Assembly (NCBI GenBank): GCA_019914945.1
Contig: CM034099.1
Coordinates: 3,162,001 to 3,226,000 of the forward strand
DNA length: 64,000 nucleotides
From: Typha latifolia
Taxonomy: Eukaryota; Streptophyta; Magnoliopsida; Poales; Typhaceae
Reading direction: 5' to 3'
The notes below the pieces were generated by a model that ran no database searches, was not told the origin of the DNA, and worked only from the letters and a program-made list of their open reading frames with translations. The translations under genes were made by a program, and so were the position numbers. Positions 12,110-24,400 of the stretch are shown here, one piece after another. The stretch's first letter is position 1, and each line of letters begins with the position of its first letter.

Positions 12110-12544
12110 ATGGAGTACGATCACCGCTTACCCTCCTCCCCTCCTCCTCCCGTGAAACCAAAGCACCAAACCCTCCACTCACCCATCTGCTTCTCGTCCT
12201 GCTTCCGCTCCCCCGCCGACGTCGTCGAGGGCGGTGACCGCACCCCATCGTCGGCGACCTCGCTGATCCGATCACCCTCCGCGTGGCTTCGTTGCAAGCC
12301 TCACGATCTGCCGGAGCTGCGGTGCCGGAGCTCCAAATCCGGAGGCCGCCACCACCGCCGGCGTCACTCCTCTGAGTTCGGGTACGACCCGCTAAGCTAC
12401 GCCCTCAACTTTGACGAGGGTGACGGCGCCGCACCTGCTGAAGATCTCCGGCACCGCAGCTTCTCCTCTCGGCTTCCGGCGTCTCCCCCGACCGCCGTTG
12501 TGGTGGTGTTCGAGAAGCCTAGGGGAAAGGAGGCGCCGGTGTGA
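12110..12544 (+). CDS. Conserved plant protein of unknown function, single exon, 144 aa
   Basis: An uninterrupted reading frame in a GC-rich island (about 12110-12545) between AT-rich flanks. The protein is Pro/Ser/Arg-rich. It has one motif I recognise from small uncharacterised plant proteins, a basic His/Arg run followed by SSEFGYDPLSYALNFDEG (residues about 86-103). Before it is a Cys-containing segment (SPICFSSCFRSP) that might be lipidated, but there is no clear membrane segment. The end reads VVVVFEKPRGKEAPV. No enzyme motif is visible and no function can be assigned. The sharp base-composition change and the conserved motif argue that it is a real gene rather than a chance frame. Confidence 0.7.
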   Translation: MEYDHRLPSSPPPPVKPKHQTLHSPICFSSCFRSPADVVEGGDRTPSSATSLIRSPSAWLRCKPHDLPELRCRSSKSGGRHHRRRHSSEFGYDPLSYALNFDEGDGAAPAEDLRHRSFSSRLPASPPTAVVVVFEKPRGKEAPV

Positions 12545-15500
12545 TTCTTACCTGCTTTCGACTCGGGATGTTTTCTTTCTGGTCTCTGACCTTGTTGGGT
12601 TCGAAAAGTTTGGATTATGATTTGTTCGTTTCGATTAGTTTGTTTTTATGAAGGTGAATAATTGGAGAGAATTAGGGTTTGCTTTCTCTCTCTGTGGATT
12701 TCCTCGCATTTGTTGTTTTAATGGAAGGAGGTAACTTTTCAAGTGAAATGTGCTCTTTTGGTGCAATTCTTATTTCAACTACTACAATTCTTGTTTAAAC
12801 TAGCAAGGGGAGATTATAATGTGGTTCCCTGAATTAGTAAGCCATGTTACCAATATCTCAATACGTGAGCAATTTGGATTTTGGCAAGTGCATTTGATGA
12901 CCATTACAATCTATCCAAGTTAACCATCTGAATTATATGTTGGAGAGAAATCAGAGCCCAGGGAGCTGTGCAGAAATGACGCTATAGAGCCCTACAAAAA
13001 TTGTCAACCTGCATATCGCCTGTTACTTTGGCCATGCGTATATCTGAAAGATCATTAACAGAAATGTCCTTGAAATTGAACAGTTGTTGGGTATTCTAGA
13101 GCTGGCCATTTGTGTGGAAGTTCTTTGGTTGTGTTTTATGCTTTATGGATGAGCTATTATATTCAGTTGGAAGAGTTTTTTGGGGGGATCAGGATGTTGA
13201 CTCTGGCAAACAATCTAATAGCTTCCTTAAGGTTGGTCTAAATGTGGTAATGTTTGCTAGTTTTTTGTCATTTGGTTGTACCATAGACAAGAATTTGAGG
13301 GGATCATAGATAAGGGCTAACCAAGTGATGCTGGTGAGCTTGTTTCAGTCAGTAGGAAATAAGAAAGCACTCAGAGTTTGTCTTTTCAGATGTTATTCTG
13401 AGTATTGTCAACATGTTGTGATAAGTGTGATGGCAAGGATTCGGCACTTCCATGTTGAAGCAAATGGAGAGAACTGTATTCTTCACAGAATGCCATGATT
13501 GCTCTGAGTAGTTCTGAAGCAAGACAGATATTTCTATCTTATGCGACGAGAAGAGATCCTTTTGCTGCATTGAATCATTTTGACAGATGTGCTTTCAAAA
13601 ATTCCACAATGTATGATCTCTAGTTACCTCCAAAGCAACACAACGAACAATGCAACCAAATTGTTCATTGTTGTGGCTGGAGCAGGCGCAGAAAAACTAC
13701 GAAGCTCTGCCAAATTTATCCTCAGAATTTCTGATCTAACAGATACAAGAAAAGGTATAGATCTTCCAGTTGCGGAAAGCTAGATGCCAGTATATGTATT
13801 CAGTAGTACCGTAGGACGTCAGCTTAGAGAGTATCATCTCATTTGTATTGCCTATTGCTGATTAATATGTTTGGATATATATATATATCTTGTTCTTTGT
13901 CAAATGTGGCAGGTGAAGTTTGCTGGCTGAAAATGGAAACACCAAGTATGATCTGAGGCTCCAACTGATGAGACTTAGGTTAGTTAGCAGAAGTTTATTG
14001 TGCCTGTTAATTGCTTTTATCCTTAGATGAATATATATGTTAGATTAATCATTTTAACTATAATTTTGTATGCAACACCGGTTAAAGGTGGTTCTGCAGA
14101 TGGAAAGGATCTTGTGTTGACCGTCATGTCTGCAATGGGTGAAGAGCAGATCTATGCATTGAAGAGGATGTTGAAGCCATTTCATACTTCCTGAGAAGAT
14201 CTATGGATAATAGCTATAATACATTGATCAGTCTTGTATTGGGTTTTGCCGTGGCAACAAAGAGCGATGACTGCATGCTGGGCTAATAAATTCAACTGGC
14301 ATTTTACGTTACTCAAGTTTGAGCTTCTGTGCTCATGACTGTGAACAACCTTTTACTATTTGGTGCTTGTGCCAAGTAATCTCTCATCTCTCATCTATAA
14401 TGCTACTCTGAACGACTAGCTTTTCACATTTTATAGTGACCTGCCTATAGAGAAACAATCCATTTAAGATGGTTTCCTTGATCAAACGAGATGCTTGCTA
14501 AACTATGTGGGTTTATGATAATTTTTGTTGCTTTAGTTAACATGCCCCGTAGGAATCTTTTCTTTTATTGTCTGTTTTAGCTTCCATATACTCTTGTAAT
14601 ATCTCATCAGGTTGTTCTCTTCTCAGAAATGTATAGGTTGTAGGCTTGCAGCAGGTGTTTTATGCTAATTTGAATGCATAATTGGTAATTGACTGCAGAG
14701 TGGAGAGAAGAAAACAAAACTAAAAGGTGATAGTGCAGCCAAGTTCGTCTTTAATATATTCCAAATAAGCAATTTGAATACATTTAGTGCAGCTGGGCAA
14801 TTGCCAGTCAGAAACTTCGAGGAGGAGAATTTTTAACTGAATTAAAGTAGCTTCTTCTTTTCTTCTCCTCTTTTTTTTTGTGCGGCATGATAAGACCTTT
14901 CTTATGATACTATCTAAACAGATTGACTAATTCCCTTTGAAGATATAAGTTTAAAATGGTTTACTATTTCTAATGGATTTTTACATAATTACCATCGAAA
15001 ATATTTAAAACATCATAATTGTCGCTACATCTTTCAAAATTTTATAAATGCACAGATCTAAAAAAAAGAGAGACTATTTTAACTTACATAAATTATTAAA
15101 AATAGTTTAAAAGTTATCTAACATTATATCAAGTACTACACTAAAATGAAATATATTTTATTTGATCTGAGATAAAAATCGTTGATAAATATTTTGCACT
15201 CTAAACTTAATTTTTACTATTATTATTTTATATGTATTTATTAACTTTGATACTAATTTATTTAAAAATTAACTATCATGGTAGTTCCGAACGAGCGTCA
15301 AGAATTAAGCTATTTTGACAATCCCAATTATATAAAAATCCATCCCTATTTGTAAACCCATCCTATAGAAAAATCCTACAAATTTGCTATGCTATGTCTG
15401 GATCTTATTTAATATTTATTAATTTTATTTTCCTCCTAACATCGCTGTTATGTTTGCCTTCGTGCCTTGCGTTCCCGGTCCCGCCACGAATGGAACTGGC

Positions 15501-15786
15501 CTTCAAGTTCAAGTTCAAGTTCAATCCCTGCACGTCATCCCCCTCCTCCTCGTCATCCAAACATCTCCTATCCGTTCGTTCGATCCGCGACAGCAAATCC
15601 AGTCCCTCCATCTAAACACGCGCCAAGCTACGAGGTGATGGTGATGCCCCGCATGACGATGACGCCTCGATTTCCCGCAAAAATTACAAGCTAAGAGGAA
15701 GACAGAGGACTCTCGAATGTCGATCGAGATGGTGTTGGATTTTTAAGCATATCGATCGGTTGGAATTGGTGTTATACCCCGCGTCG
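12545..15786. other. Non-coding stretch, possibly transcribed; formin-A 5' region at the end
   Basis: About 3.2 kb without a recognisable protein gene. Positions 12545-12780 are probably the 3' UTR of the preceding small gene. Positions 13080-14850 have gene-like composition and exon-like patches but only short open frames, so this may be a non-coding transcript or a decayed gene. Positions 14940-15300 are AT-rich. Positions 15450-15700 become CT-rich and look like promoter and 5' leader of the following formin-like gene. Confidence 0.45.
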
Positions 15787-18435
15787 ATGGCTCTGTTGCG
15801 GAAGCTCTTTTCGCGGAAGCCGCTCGATGGGCTCTTCGAGCTCTCCGATAGGGTGCACGGTAAAGTTCTTTTGGCTCTTAAAATGCTTTCAAACCGGTAT
15901 CGATTGCTAAATTTGATGATAGTAAATATGAATGATCGTAAGGCGATAAGGTATCACCTCCGCTTTCTTGATTAATTTGTTCCAATGAGTTGAATCAGGC
16001 CGATAATCTTCTTCTTTTAGATAACATCTATAAGTATTTCCTAATGGGTTTCCAACCTTGGTTTGCTTGCTTGCAGTGTTCAATTGTTGCTTATCTACAG
16101 AAATTTTAGGAGAAGAAGAGCACAGGGACTACATGGTCAGAGCCTTCGCCCAGCTAAAAGACCACTTTCCAGATGCCTCTTTCATGGTGATCAACACAAT
16201 GGAAGGGGATAAGAGAAGTCAAGATTTGGGCATTTTGTCCGAGTTCAACGTGACGGTCATGGATTATCCGCGGCAATACCACCGCTTTCCAATCCTTCCT
16301 CTGGAGGTGATTATCCATGACTTCCTGCGGCCGTGTGAGAGGTGGCTGTCATTTGACGGCCAACGGAGTCGGTTGCTAATGCACTGCGAGACCGGGGGTT
16401 GGCCTTCGCTTGCCTTCATGCTTGCTGCTCTGCTCCTTTACAGGAAACAGCATACTGTGGAGCAACGGACGTTGGAGATGGTGTATAAGCATGCATCAAA
16501 GGAGCTTCTCCATCTCTTCTTCCCTTTGAATCCACAACCTACTCAGCAGAGATATTTAGACTATATTAGTAAGCTAGGCAGTGGTGCAAATTGGCCTTCA
16601 GAAGATGCATCTTTTATCTTGGATTGTTTGATACTGAGAGCTATTCCAAATTTTGATGGTGAAGGGGGATGTAGGCCGATGATCCGCATACATGGTCGCG
16701 ACCCGCTAGCCCCGAGTAACAAAGCTTTGAAGGTTCTTTTCGCGACGCCAAAGACTAAGAAGAACCTAAAGCACTACAGCCAGGTATTGCTTACTGCCAT
16801 TGTTTTCAAAAAGCTTTTGTTTGTTTGATGCACTGGGTTGTCATTCATTGTGATGTTAATGCAGGCAGGGAGTATAGTGATGAAAATTGACACCTATTGC
16901 CATATTCAAGGAGATGTGATCATTGAGTGCCTCCATGTAGATCATGATCTGGAGGGTGAGGAGAGGATGTTCAGATTCATGTTCAACACTGCGTTTGTTC
17001 GATCTAACCTCTTGACACTTGCCCGTGATGAAATTGATGTTGCATGGAGATGCAAACACCAGTTTCCAGAGGATTTCAAAGCTGAGGTAGTTACCTGCTC
17101 CCATTACAAAGTCGTAATAGTTTGTAATGTCTCACTGAATTGAGAGGAGATTCATGCTTGAACCAGGTGTTCCTTTCGGAGTTCGACGCCGTTGAATCCA
17201 ACACAATTGCAGAAGCATTAGTTGATCAGACTGAGGAGAAAAAAGATCACATTTCTGCAGTAAATATAGAAGTATTAGCCGATCAAAACATTGTGAACGA
17301 GAAGCAGGACAATGCTTCCACAGACACCACTACAGAAATATTAGCTGAACACATTGAAAACAAGAAGCAGGATCATATCTCCACAGAAAGAACAGATGAG
17401 TTCTTCGACGCCGAAGAGCTTTCAAATCACTCAGATGGATTGGATAGTAGAAGAGACCCAGAAACTCAAACATTTCCAATCGAAATGCCACCTGGTGATG
17501 ATCAAAATCTTGAATCAGATATCCATGTGGTTGAAGAATCAAGCAATCATCAGACAGTAACTGAGGTACCAGAACAAACACCCAGAAGACCTTTTCCCCA
17601 TTCAAAGAAGCAGACTACCTTCATGCCCCAAATTCCAGTCATATCAAAGAGGAAGATCAGCAAGCATGAACCTGTTACAGATCACACAAGATTACAAACA
17701 AAAGGGAAGGCAGTGCTTGGGAAGGTCCAAACAAACAGAGCCAATGATAGAGGTAGTGAAGTCGGTCAAGCAAAAAAGACTCCTCTAACTTCTAACAGAG
17801 TAAGACCTCCAGCTTCCAAGCTGCAACCGCCATCATCTGATGCCTCTTGTGTGCCTCAACCTCCAACTCCATCACCTCCTACATCCCCAACTAGACTTGG
17901 AGGAACACCCACCAATCCCAGATCATCCACTCCTCTCAAGCTACACGGGATAACCAAGAAACTCGCACCTACCCCTCTACCTATATCTCCAAGAACATCA
18001 ACGAAAGCCCCTCCGGTCCTTGCACCGCCTCCATCGAGGCTACGTGTTTCTCCCTCCATGTCTTCCACTCCAACTATAAAAGGAAGATCACTCCCACCTC
18101 CCGTATTGCCACCAACTCCTAAGTTCTCTTCAAATGCATCGAAGCCCGGTCGTGCGGCGACGCCAGTGCGGGGAGGGGCTGCAGCGCCGCCGCCGTCTCC
18201 TGGAGTACGCACAGAGGCATCCATGCGATCACCGGTCGTTCGACTACGTGGTAGTAGCGACACCACAACGACGACTTCTCCCTTGAGAGCTCGGAGAAGT
18301 GATCTTGCAACAACATCACATAGTAAACCAACTCCTCCTCCTCCTCCTCCACAAGTTGGCGCCAAAAGTTCACGGTCAAGTGGTTTAAATGGACAAAAAG
18401 GGCCCAACACTCGTCTAGTAAGATCGGGCTTATGA
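15787..18435 (+). CDS. Formin-like tandem copy lacking FH2: PTEN-like + C2 + proline-rich tail
   Basis: Four exons, 15787-15859, 16077-16783, 16865-17086 and 17167-18435, give 756 residues. The first 24 residues (MALLRKLFSRKPLDGLFELS...) and the next about 310 match the front of class II plant formins: a PTEN-like domain (VFNCCLSTEI at residue 25, P-loop remnant MHCETGGWPS at about 126-135) and a C2 domain (GGCRPMIRIHGRDPL, GDVIIECLHVDHDLEGEERM, MFNTAFVRSN). Exon 4 encodes an acidic linker and a basic Pro/Ser-rich tail (PPPPPPQVGAKSSR) ending LVRSGL. No FH2 domain follows, and none is recognisable before the complete formin 3 kb downstream. The first three exon lengths and phases nearly match that neighbour (73/707/222 against 73/704/222), showing tandem duplication. 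PTEN/C2 domains of class II formins bind phosphoinositides at membranes; this protein could bind membrane without nucleating actin, which is inference. The proline tail could still bind profilin or SH3-like partners. Confidence 0.8.
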
Positions 18436-21400
18436 TGTCTAGAATTCAAGACTGTTCATTCCATTCATTGCTCTTCATGTTCGTCTACCTTACATAGAAT
18501 TTTTTTCCTGCTCATGTTCTCTGTTTTAAAAATGCGTGCAAGTTCATTGGATTCCCAAGTGTAGGAAGGAATATTGCATCAACATGATCGACATACGTGA
18601 AATGCTTCTCGGGAGTTTTATCTTGGATTCTAGTCCTGCTACCTGGCCTTATGCAATCCATACATGTTCTTTTCATTCCAATCCCGAGGACAACCAAAAG
18701 GGGGAAATGGCTGTGATGACTGAGGACGCCATGCCTCTCTTTAATATAATACGCAATTATATAGCAAAAAGGAGCTCCCTTTTTTCAACTTTTAGACATG
18801 GATTTTGATTGCCCTGACCTCCTATCTCGTGAGCATACATCGACAGCGAGCAGTGGGAATTCTGCACGCCCTCCTTTCTTTACCCTTCTTCTTACAACGG
18901 GGTGGACCACGCAGTCCTTTTCGTGCTCCCGTAGATAGAAAAATAGGACCCTGCTATGATGCCATGAGTAAGGATGGATAAGCTCTTGTCCTCCCTCTTG
19001 TCGCTCGATTGGTTCGCTTTTTCCATAATTTGTGCCGACTTTATCTTTTTCAGAAGAGACCACTGTCGCAATTTGTCGTTCTTCATCAATTATCGTCCTT
19101 TGTTTGGCTTATAATTTTAATTTTGTTCCAGATCAATTTGCTTGGTTACGGAATAAGTTCAAGTATTTTCCGAGCTGCTACTTATGGTTCAATTGAATTT
19201 AGGAGAATTATAATTTATTCTTTTGTGGTTTTGTTCATTATCAAGCTGTAACGGCTAGTTAATCAGCAATTATGTGATAAAAGACTTAATTTATTCCTAA
19301 CAAATCATAGTTTAATTTTTTTTAAATATATGGATAAATGGTCATGACTTATGAGAATTAAGTGCTTAAATTTAAAGTACAATAAGATAAATTAAAATTA
19401 AGCTATACTACATAAGATTAACTATAATTTGCCCTTAAGTTTATCATATTATCATAATTTGAGGGAAAAAAATTATATATGAGTCGATATCAAATTGGGT
19501 TTAAAGCAAGTTTGCAATTCCCAACTCTATTTTTGCCATTTTAGCTTTCATTAATCCTAACTTTGAGATGATCTTAGAGAACCGATTAGCAAGGATTTAA
19601 GATGCAGAGCTTTGAGATATAGGGATACAAATCATAGAAGTGCCCTATGTAAAACTTATTGTCCCTCACATGCATGAAGCTACTAGCTCAGGTAGCATCA
19701 TCACATGAAATGCATGTTTCCAATTTTCCATAGCTAGATATATTTTAGCTATAGGAACTAATCATGGGTCCTGTACATCAAGCCTTCAATAAATATTGTA
19801 TAAGTTTTTCAATAAATTTAATAATATCAATTATATTTTCAAAAATAAATATTATAAATAAATAAATAAATATATATATATATAATTTAAAATTTGATCA
19901 GTATTATTTTAAACGTGTTAGAAATTTTTATTTGATTATGTACAATTTTATCTTTAATAATTACTTTTAAATTTCAACAGTAAATTAGTTGGATATGATA
20001 AAAAATAATTATAAGAGGGCAAAATGATTATAATAAAATTTTAGAGAGTAAAATAAATTTAGGCCTAATTACAAGAATAACTTTTTTTTTTATATGATCA
20101 TGTTTGATGACATTTGTGATGATGTTATATATCACTATCATTTACTAATAAGGATGGGCACATGCATCATGCATGCATGCATGTACAAAGTCTAGGTTTG
20201 GTGTACACTTGGGTTGTCCCCCCACCCTATCTAAGCTGTATCTGACCTGTTAAATTATGTTGGCAAATCCAATGGATGTATGGTTGGTGTTCTAATGGTC
20301 TAATTTAAGCTCAATTCCTCACAATGTTATATAATTTTAAATATATATATATTCTTAAAAATTCTTCGCAAAACATATAATAGTGCATATGGTAAACTTA
20401 GCAAAACAATTTTTATTTATTTTTGAATTGTAGTTGATTATTGCGACCGTATTAATAACAATAAGACTTAAATATATAACATATTGAAATGATGTACGAA
20501 AATATTACTTTTTAAATAAATTAGGAATTTACGAGTCCAAGAGTTGAGGTGTCTCAATAGCTCGACTGAGAGTTTTATACTAAAAGTTATTGTTATAATC
20601 TAAGTTTGGGAAATCGTAATGAAGTACAACAAATTCAAATTCCATAATTTGAATATTTCTACGTTTTGTTATTTAAAAAAATAAGTATTATTCATGATTA
20701 GTTAGCCTGAGCTACAAGTCGGGTACTATAGAGGGAGGTGATCGTATCAAGAGGTAAGCACACCCCCCCAGTGCACCGAGTCGCGGACAAAGCGGTTACC
20801 GACCACTCCTCCCACTACTCCGCCTATATTCTTTGGGAGGTTCCCTCGGGGTCCCGTCACCGCCATTTCACTCCCCCGATTTGGATTCGCTCCTGTCCGA
20901 CGTGCGGTCACTTTCTCTCTCGCATCCACGTATCTAACAACGTCCATATAAAACGCCCGTACGAATTTCCTATGCGGTAAATTACCATCCGCCGTCCGTT
21001 CGAACGGAGAGATATAATCCTACCCGTTCGTTTTATGTTAACGTCACGCCCAAGTAAAAAAGTGATACCGCTCGCAAACGCTGAGTTCCAGGTCTACCCC
21101 TCTTCTAATCTCAGTCCAACTCAAAGAAGAGAGAGAAGAAAAAAGAAAGCGAAGAGAAGAGAAGAGAAGAGAAGAGGAGAGGAGAGAGAGAGAGAGAGCT
21201 ACTACGTTATCGATCCATATCCATCCTCTTCTCCCCTCCCATCTCCTTCGAACCCTAGCGATTAAGATCGGTACATCTCGGTTTACTTGTCCTAGTTCGT
21301 GATCGGTGGATTCATTCTGGGTCCGGGAAAACGATCCCTTGCCGCTTCTTGTCGCGACGGAGCACGATCTGTGGCAATTTGAGAACAGGGGTTTCGATCT

Positions 21401-21436
21401 GATCGGAGTAGGCCACGGCGGTGGCGGCTTCGGTGG
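18436..21436. other. Spacer between tandem formin genes; formin-B promoter
   Basis: About 3 kb with no protein gene and no recognisable FH2 remnant. Positions 18790-19060 are GC-richer than their surroundings and may be foreign or organelle-derived DNA (see findings). Positions 19260-20700 are very AT-rich. Positions 20155-20184 hold overlapping RY (CATGCA) motifs. From 20740 the sequence is CpG-rich and becomes the promoter of the complete formin. Confidence 0.55.
21124..21198. promoter_or_regulatory. GA-rich tract in formin-B promoter/5' leader
   Basis: A 75-bp purine tract made of repeated GAAGA units then (GA)n lies about 240 bp before the formin start codon. GA/CT repeats near plant transcription starts bind GAGA-binding BBR/BPC proteins and are common in leaders. 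A regulatory role is inferred. Confidence 0.55.
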
Positions 21437-24400
21437 ATGGCGCTCTTTAGGAGGCTGTTCTACCGGAAGCCGCCGGATCGGCTGCTGGAGATCTCGGAGA
21501 GGGTCTACGGTAAAGTGATTTGGTTTTGAGTTATCCCTTTCGTTTTTTTTTCCTGTTAGATCGTTTGTAATGGTGGAATTGAGAGAATTGTGATGGTTTC
21601 ACGGTTGATTTGTTGAGTTTTAGCGTGATTGGAGGTCCTTGGCGCTGACAATCCAGTGTAAATTTGGTGACTCTGCACAGTCAAATTGTGGAATTTAGTC
21701 TTTTATCCGCTTCTTTTCGGGAAATTGAGGTGTTCTGAAGAAGTTGCTTAAGCTTCCTCGGAATGTTGGTTGTGTTATTTCCATGAATCCAGCTGTGGAA
21801 TTTGGTTTTATATTATGATGTTGCGAGAGTCATTGCATTCTGCCGATTTCTCAAGTCTAAAGTAGCTTTTTCCCCCTTCATAAAAGGAAAGATAAATTTA
21901 GTAAAAGAGTTGTCTTCCTGTTGCTATTGCTGTTTGTGATTTTATCTTCTTGCTTATCATTCTAACTATTTGAGGTGAGGAGGAGAATGCAATTTGTTGA
22001 TTGTTGATTGTTGTTAGCTTTTAAAGTTGCAAAGGTTCACATATATCTGTTTTTTGTAATACCATAATAATGGTGTCTCGTAATTGCTTTGTTAACGCAG
22101 TGTTTGACTGTTGCTTCTCGACTGAAGTATTGAAAGAGGATGAGTACAGAGACTACCTCACTGGCATTGTCACACAATTACAGGACTACCATCCAGATGC
22201 CTCGTTCATGGTGTTCAACTTTAGGGAAGGGGGTAAGAGGAGCCAGATTTCAGATATTTTATCAGAATACGATATGACGGTTATGGACTACCCACAGCAA
22301 TATGAAGGGTGTCCTTTGCTTCCTCTGGAGATGATCCACCATTTCTTGAAATCAAGTGAGAGCTGGCTATCATTGGAAGGGCAACATAATGTGTTGCTAA
22401 TGCATTGCGAAAGGGGGGGATGGCCTGTGCTCGCATTCATGCTAGCAGGTTTGCTCCTATATCGGAAACAGTACAATGGGGAGCAAAAGACTCTGGAGAT
22501 GGTGTATAGACAAGCACCAAAAGAGCTTCTTCATCTTTTGTCACCACTAAATCCGCAACCATCTCATATAAGATATCTACAATACATATTGCAACGAGGC
22601 AGTGGGTTAGATTGGCCTCCTAGAGATACACCCTTCACTTTAGAGTCTGTGATTCTGAGAGTCACTCCGAATTTTGGTGGTGAAGGGGGTTGCAGGCCTA
22701 TGGTTCGCATACATGGTCAAGACCCATTGAACCCTGCAAATAGAAGTTCAAAGGTTCTTTTTGAGACACCAAAGAACAAGAAACACATTCGAAGCTATAG
22801 ACAGGTATTACTTACCCCTTGGAACTAAAGGTTTTAGGTATATGAATGATAAATCTAATTCTTTGTTAGCTAATGCAGGTAGAGACTAGATTAATGAAAG
22901 TTAGTGCCCGTTGTCGTGTTCAAGGGGATGTGGTCATTGAGTGTATTCACTTGGATGAGGATTTTGAACATGAGGAAACTATGTTTAAAGTCATGTTCAA
23001 CACTGCATTTATTCAGTCTAATGTTCTTAGTTTAAACCGTGATGAAATTGATGTTGTCTGGAATTCCAAAGACCAGTTTCCGAAGGATTTCAAAGCTGAG
23101 GTAGGCGGTTGTTTCTCTTATGTTCAACTTTATTTTTCTCACATATCTGCAATTTGAAAGGAGATTCATGCCCGAATCAGGTAATCTTTTCAGACTTCGA
23201 TGCTTTTGAATCTGATACCACCACAGAAGAGTTAGCTGATGACGGGGATGAGACAGAGGTTGCTTCCACAGATGCAGCGGAAGAATTTTATGAGGCTGAA
23301 GAAATTTTTGTCAGCCCAGATTGGCAGGATGGTAAAAAGGATACAGACCCTCATCTTCTTCAAGACAAGATTTCGCCTAGTGATGAGAATCCCAAAACAG
23401 ACATCTTAGATATCCATGTGACTGATGAAACAAGAAGGTTAGAAACCATTAACACTGAAGATGTTTTGAAAAGTATAATCACTCAGAAGTTAATTTCTAT
23501 GGATGCTACAAGAGTCAACTTAAAATGTCCAAATATGGAAGATCCAGCGGAGATCAAATTAGACGGTGAAAATGCCAAAGAAGATAAAAGTTTAGTTGCT
23601 GAAAAAACATTTGTTTTGGATGACGGTGATGCAGAAGAGGAGAAGAATATTTTAGAGAGGACAATGACAGAGCAGTACATGAGTGATAAAAAAGGCATTA
23701 CTAAGCAGGATATAATGGTGCAAGCTACTCCCATTCACGAAGAGAAAAAAATATTTAAACATGGTAGTTACATACATGATACAGTGAGCATTTTTTCGCA
23801 AAAAGTTGATACTGTTGGTGATCCAAGTCACAAGTTAGAAGCTCTAAAGCAGCGAGATCAATTGAAAAGCATAGCAGACAATAACGATTTCAGATCAAAC
23901 ATTTACAACAATGTACTTACAAAGAGATCTAGCCTGGATAACAAATCTCCCAACTTGAGGTCTATCAGCTTTGCAGAAGCAGCGACCCACAAATTCGAAG
24001 CCCTTAATCACAACAATTATATAGAAAGTGATACTAGTCAAGAAAGAGTAAAACCTCATCACGAAAACAGATTGGGTACTTCATGCATGCCAGGTATGAA
24101 GGAGAGTAGAATATCACATGCTACTGCCACTAATGGTGATGGTAACACAATTACTGAAAAGTCAATCACTCTGGATAACATGGTCACCTATGAGGAGAAG
24201 AATATAGTAGAAGTGAGAAACATCAAGCAGGAGATGAAAGGTATTGTACATGAAGAGAAATGTACTTGTGAACCCTGCAAACTTGAGAAGAATGCGGATC
24301 ACATAATTAATCAGAAAATGAACACATTTGATGATAAGAGTCACAATTTAGAAAAGTCCATTTTAGCTGATGACAATTGCAAACCCGAACAAATTGACTC

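Noticed and set aside
17856..18449. 197-codon minus-strand frame over the formin-A tail
   Set aside because: Low-complexity Gly/Val shadow of the proline-rich coding strand.
20540..20660. Possible tRNA-derived SINE upstream of the formin
   Set aside because: A-box-like (AATAGCTCGACTGAGAG) and B-box-like (ATTCAAATTCC) strings are present, but no dispersed copy or ends can be seen here.
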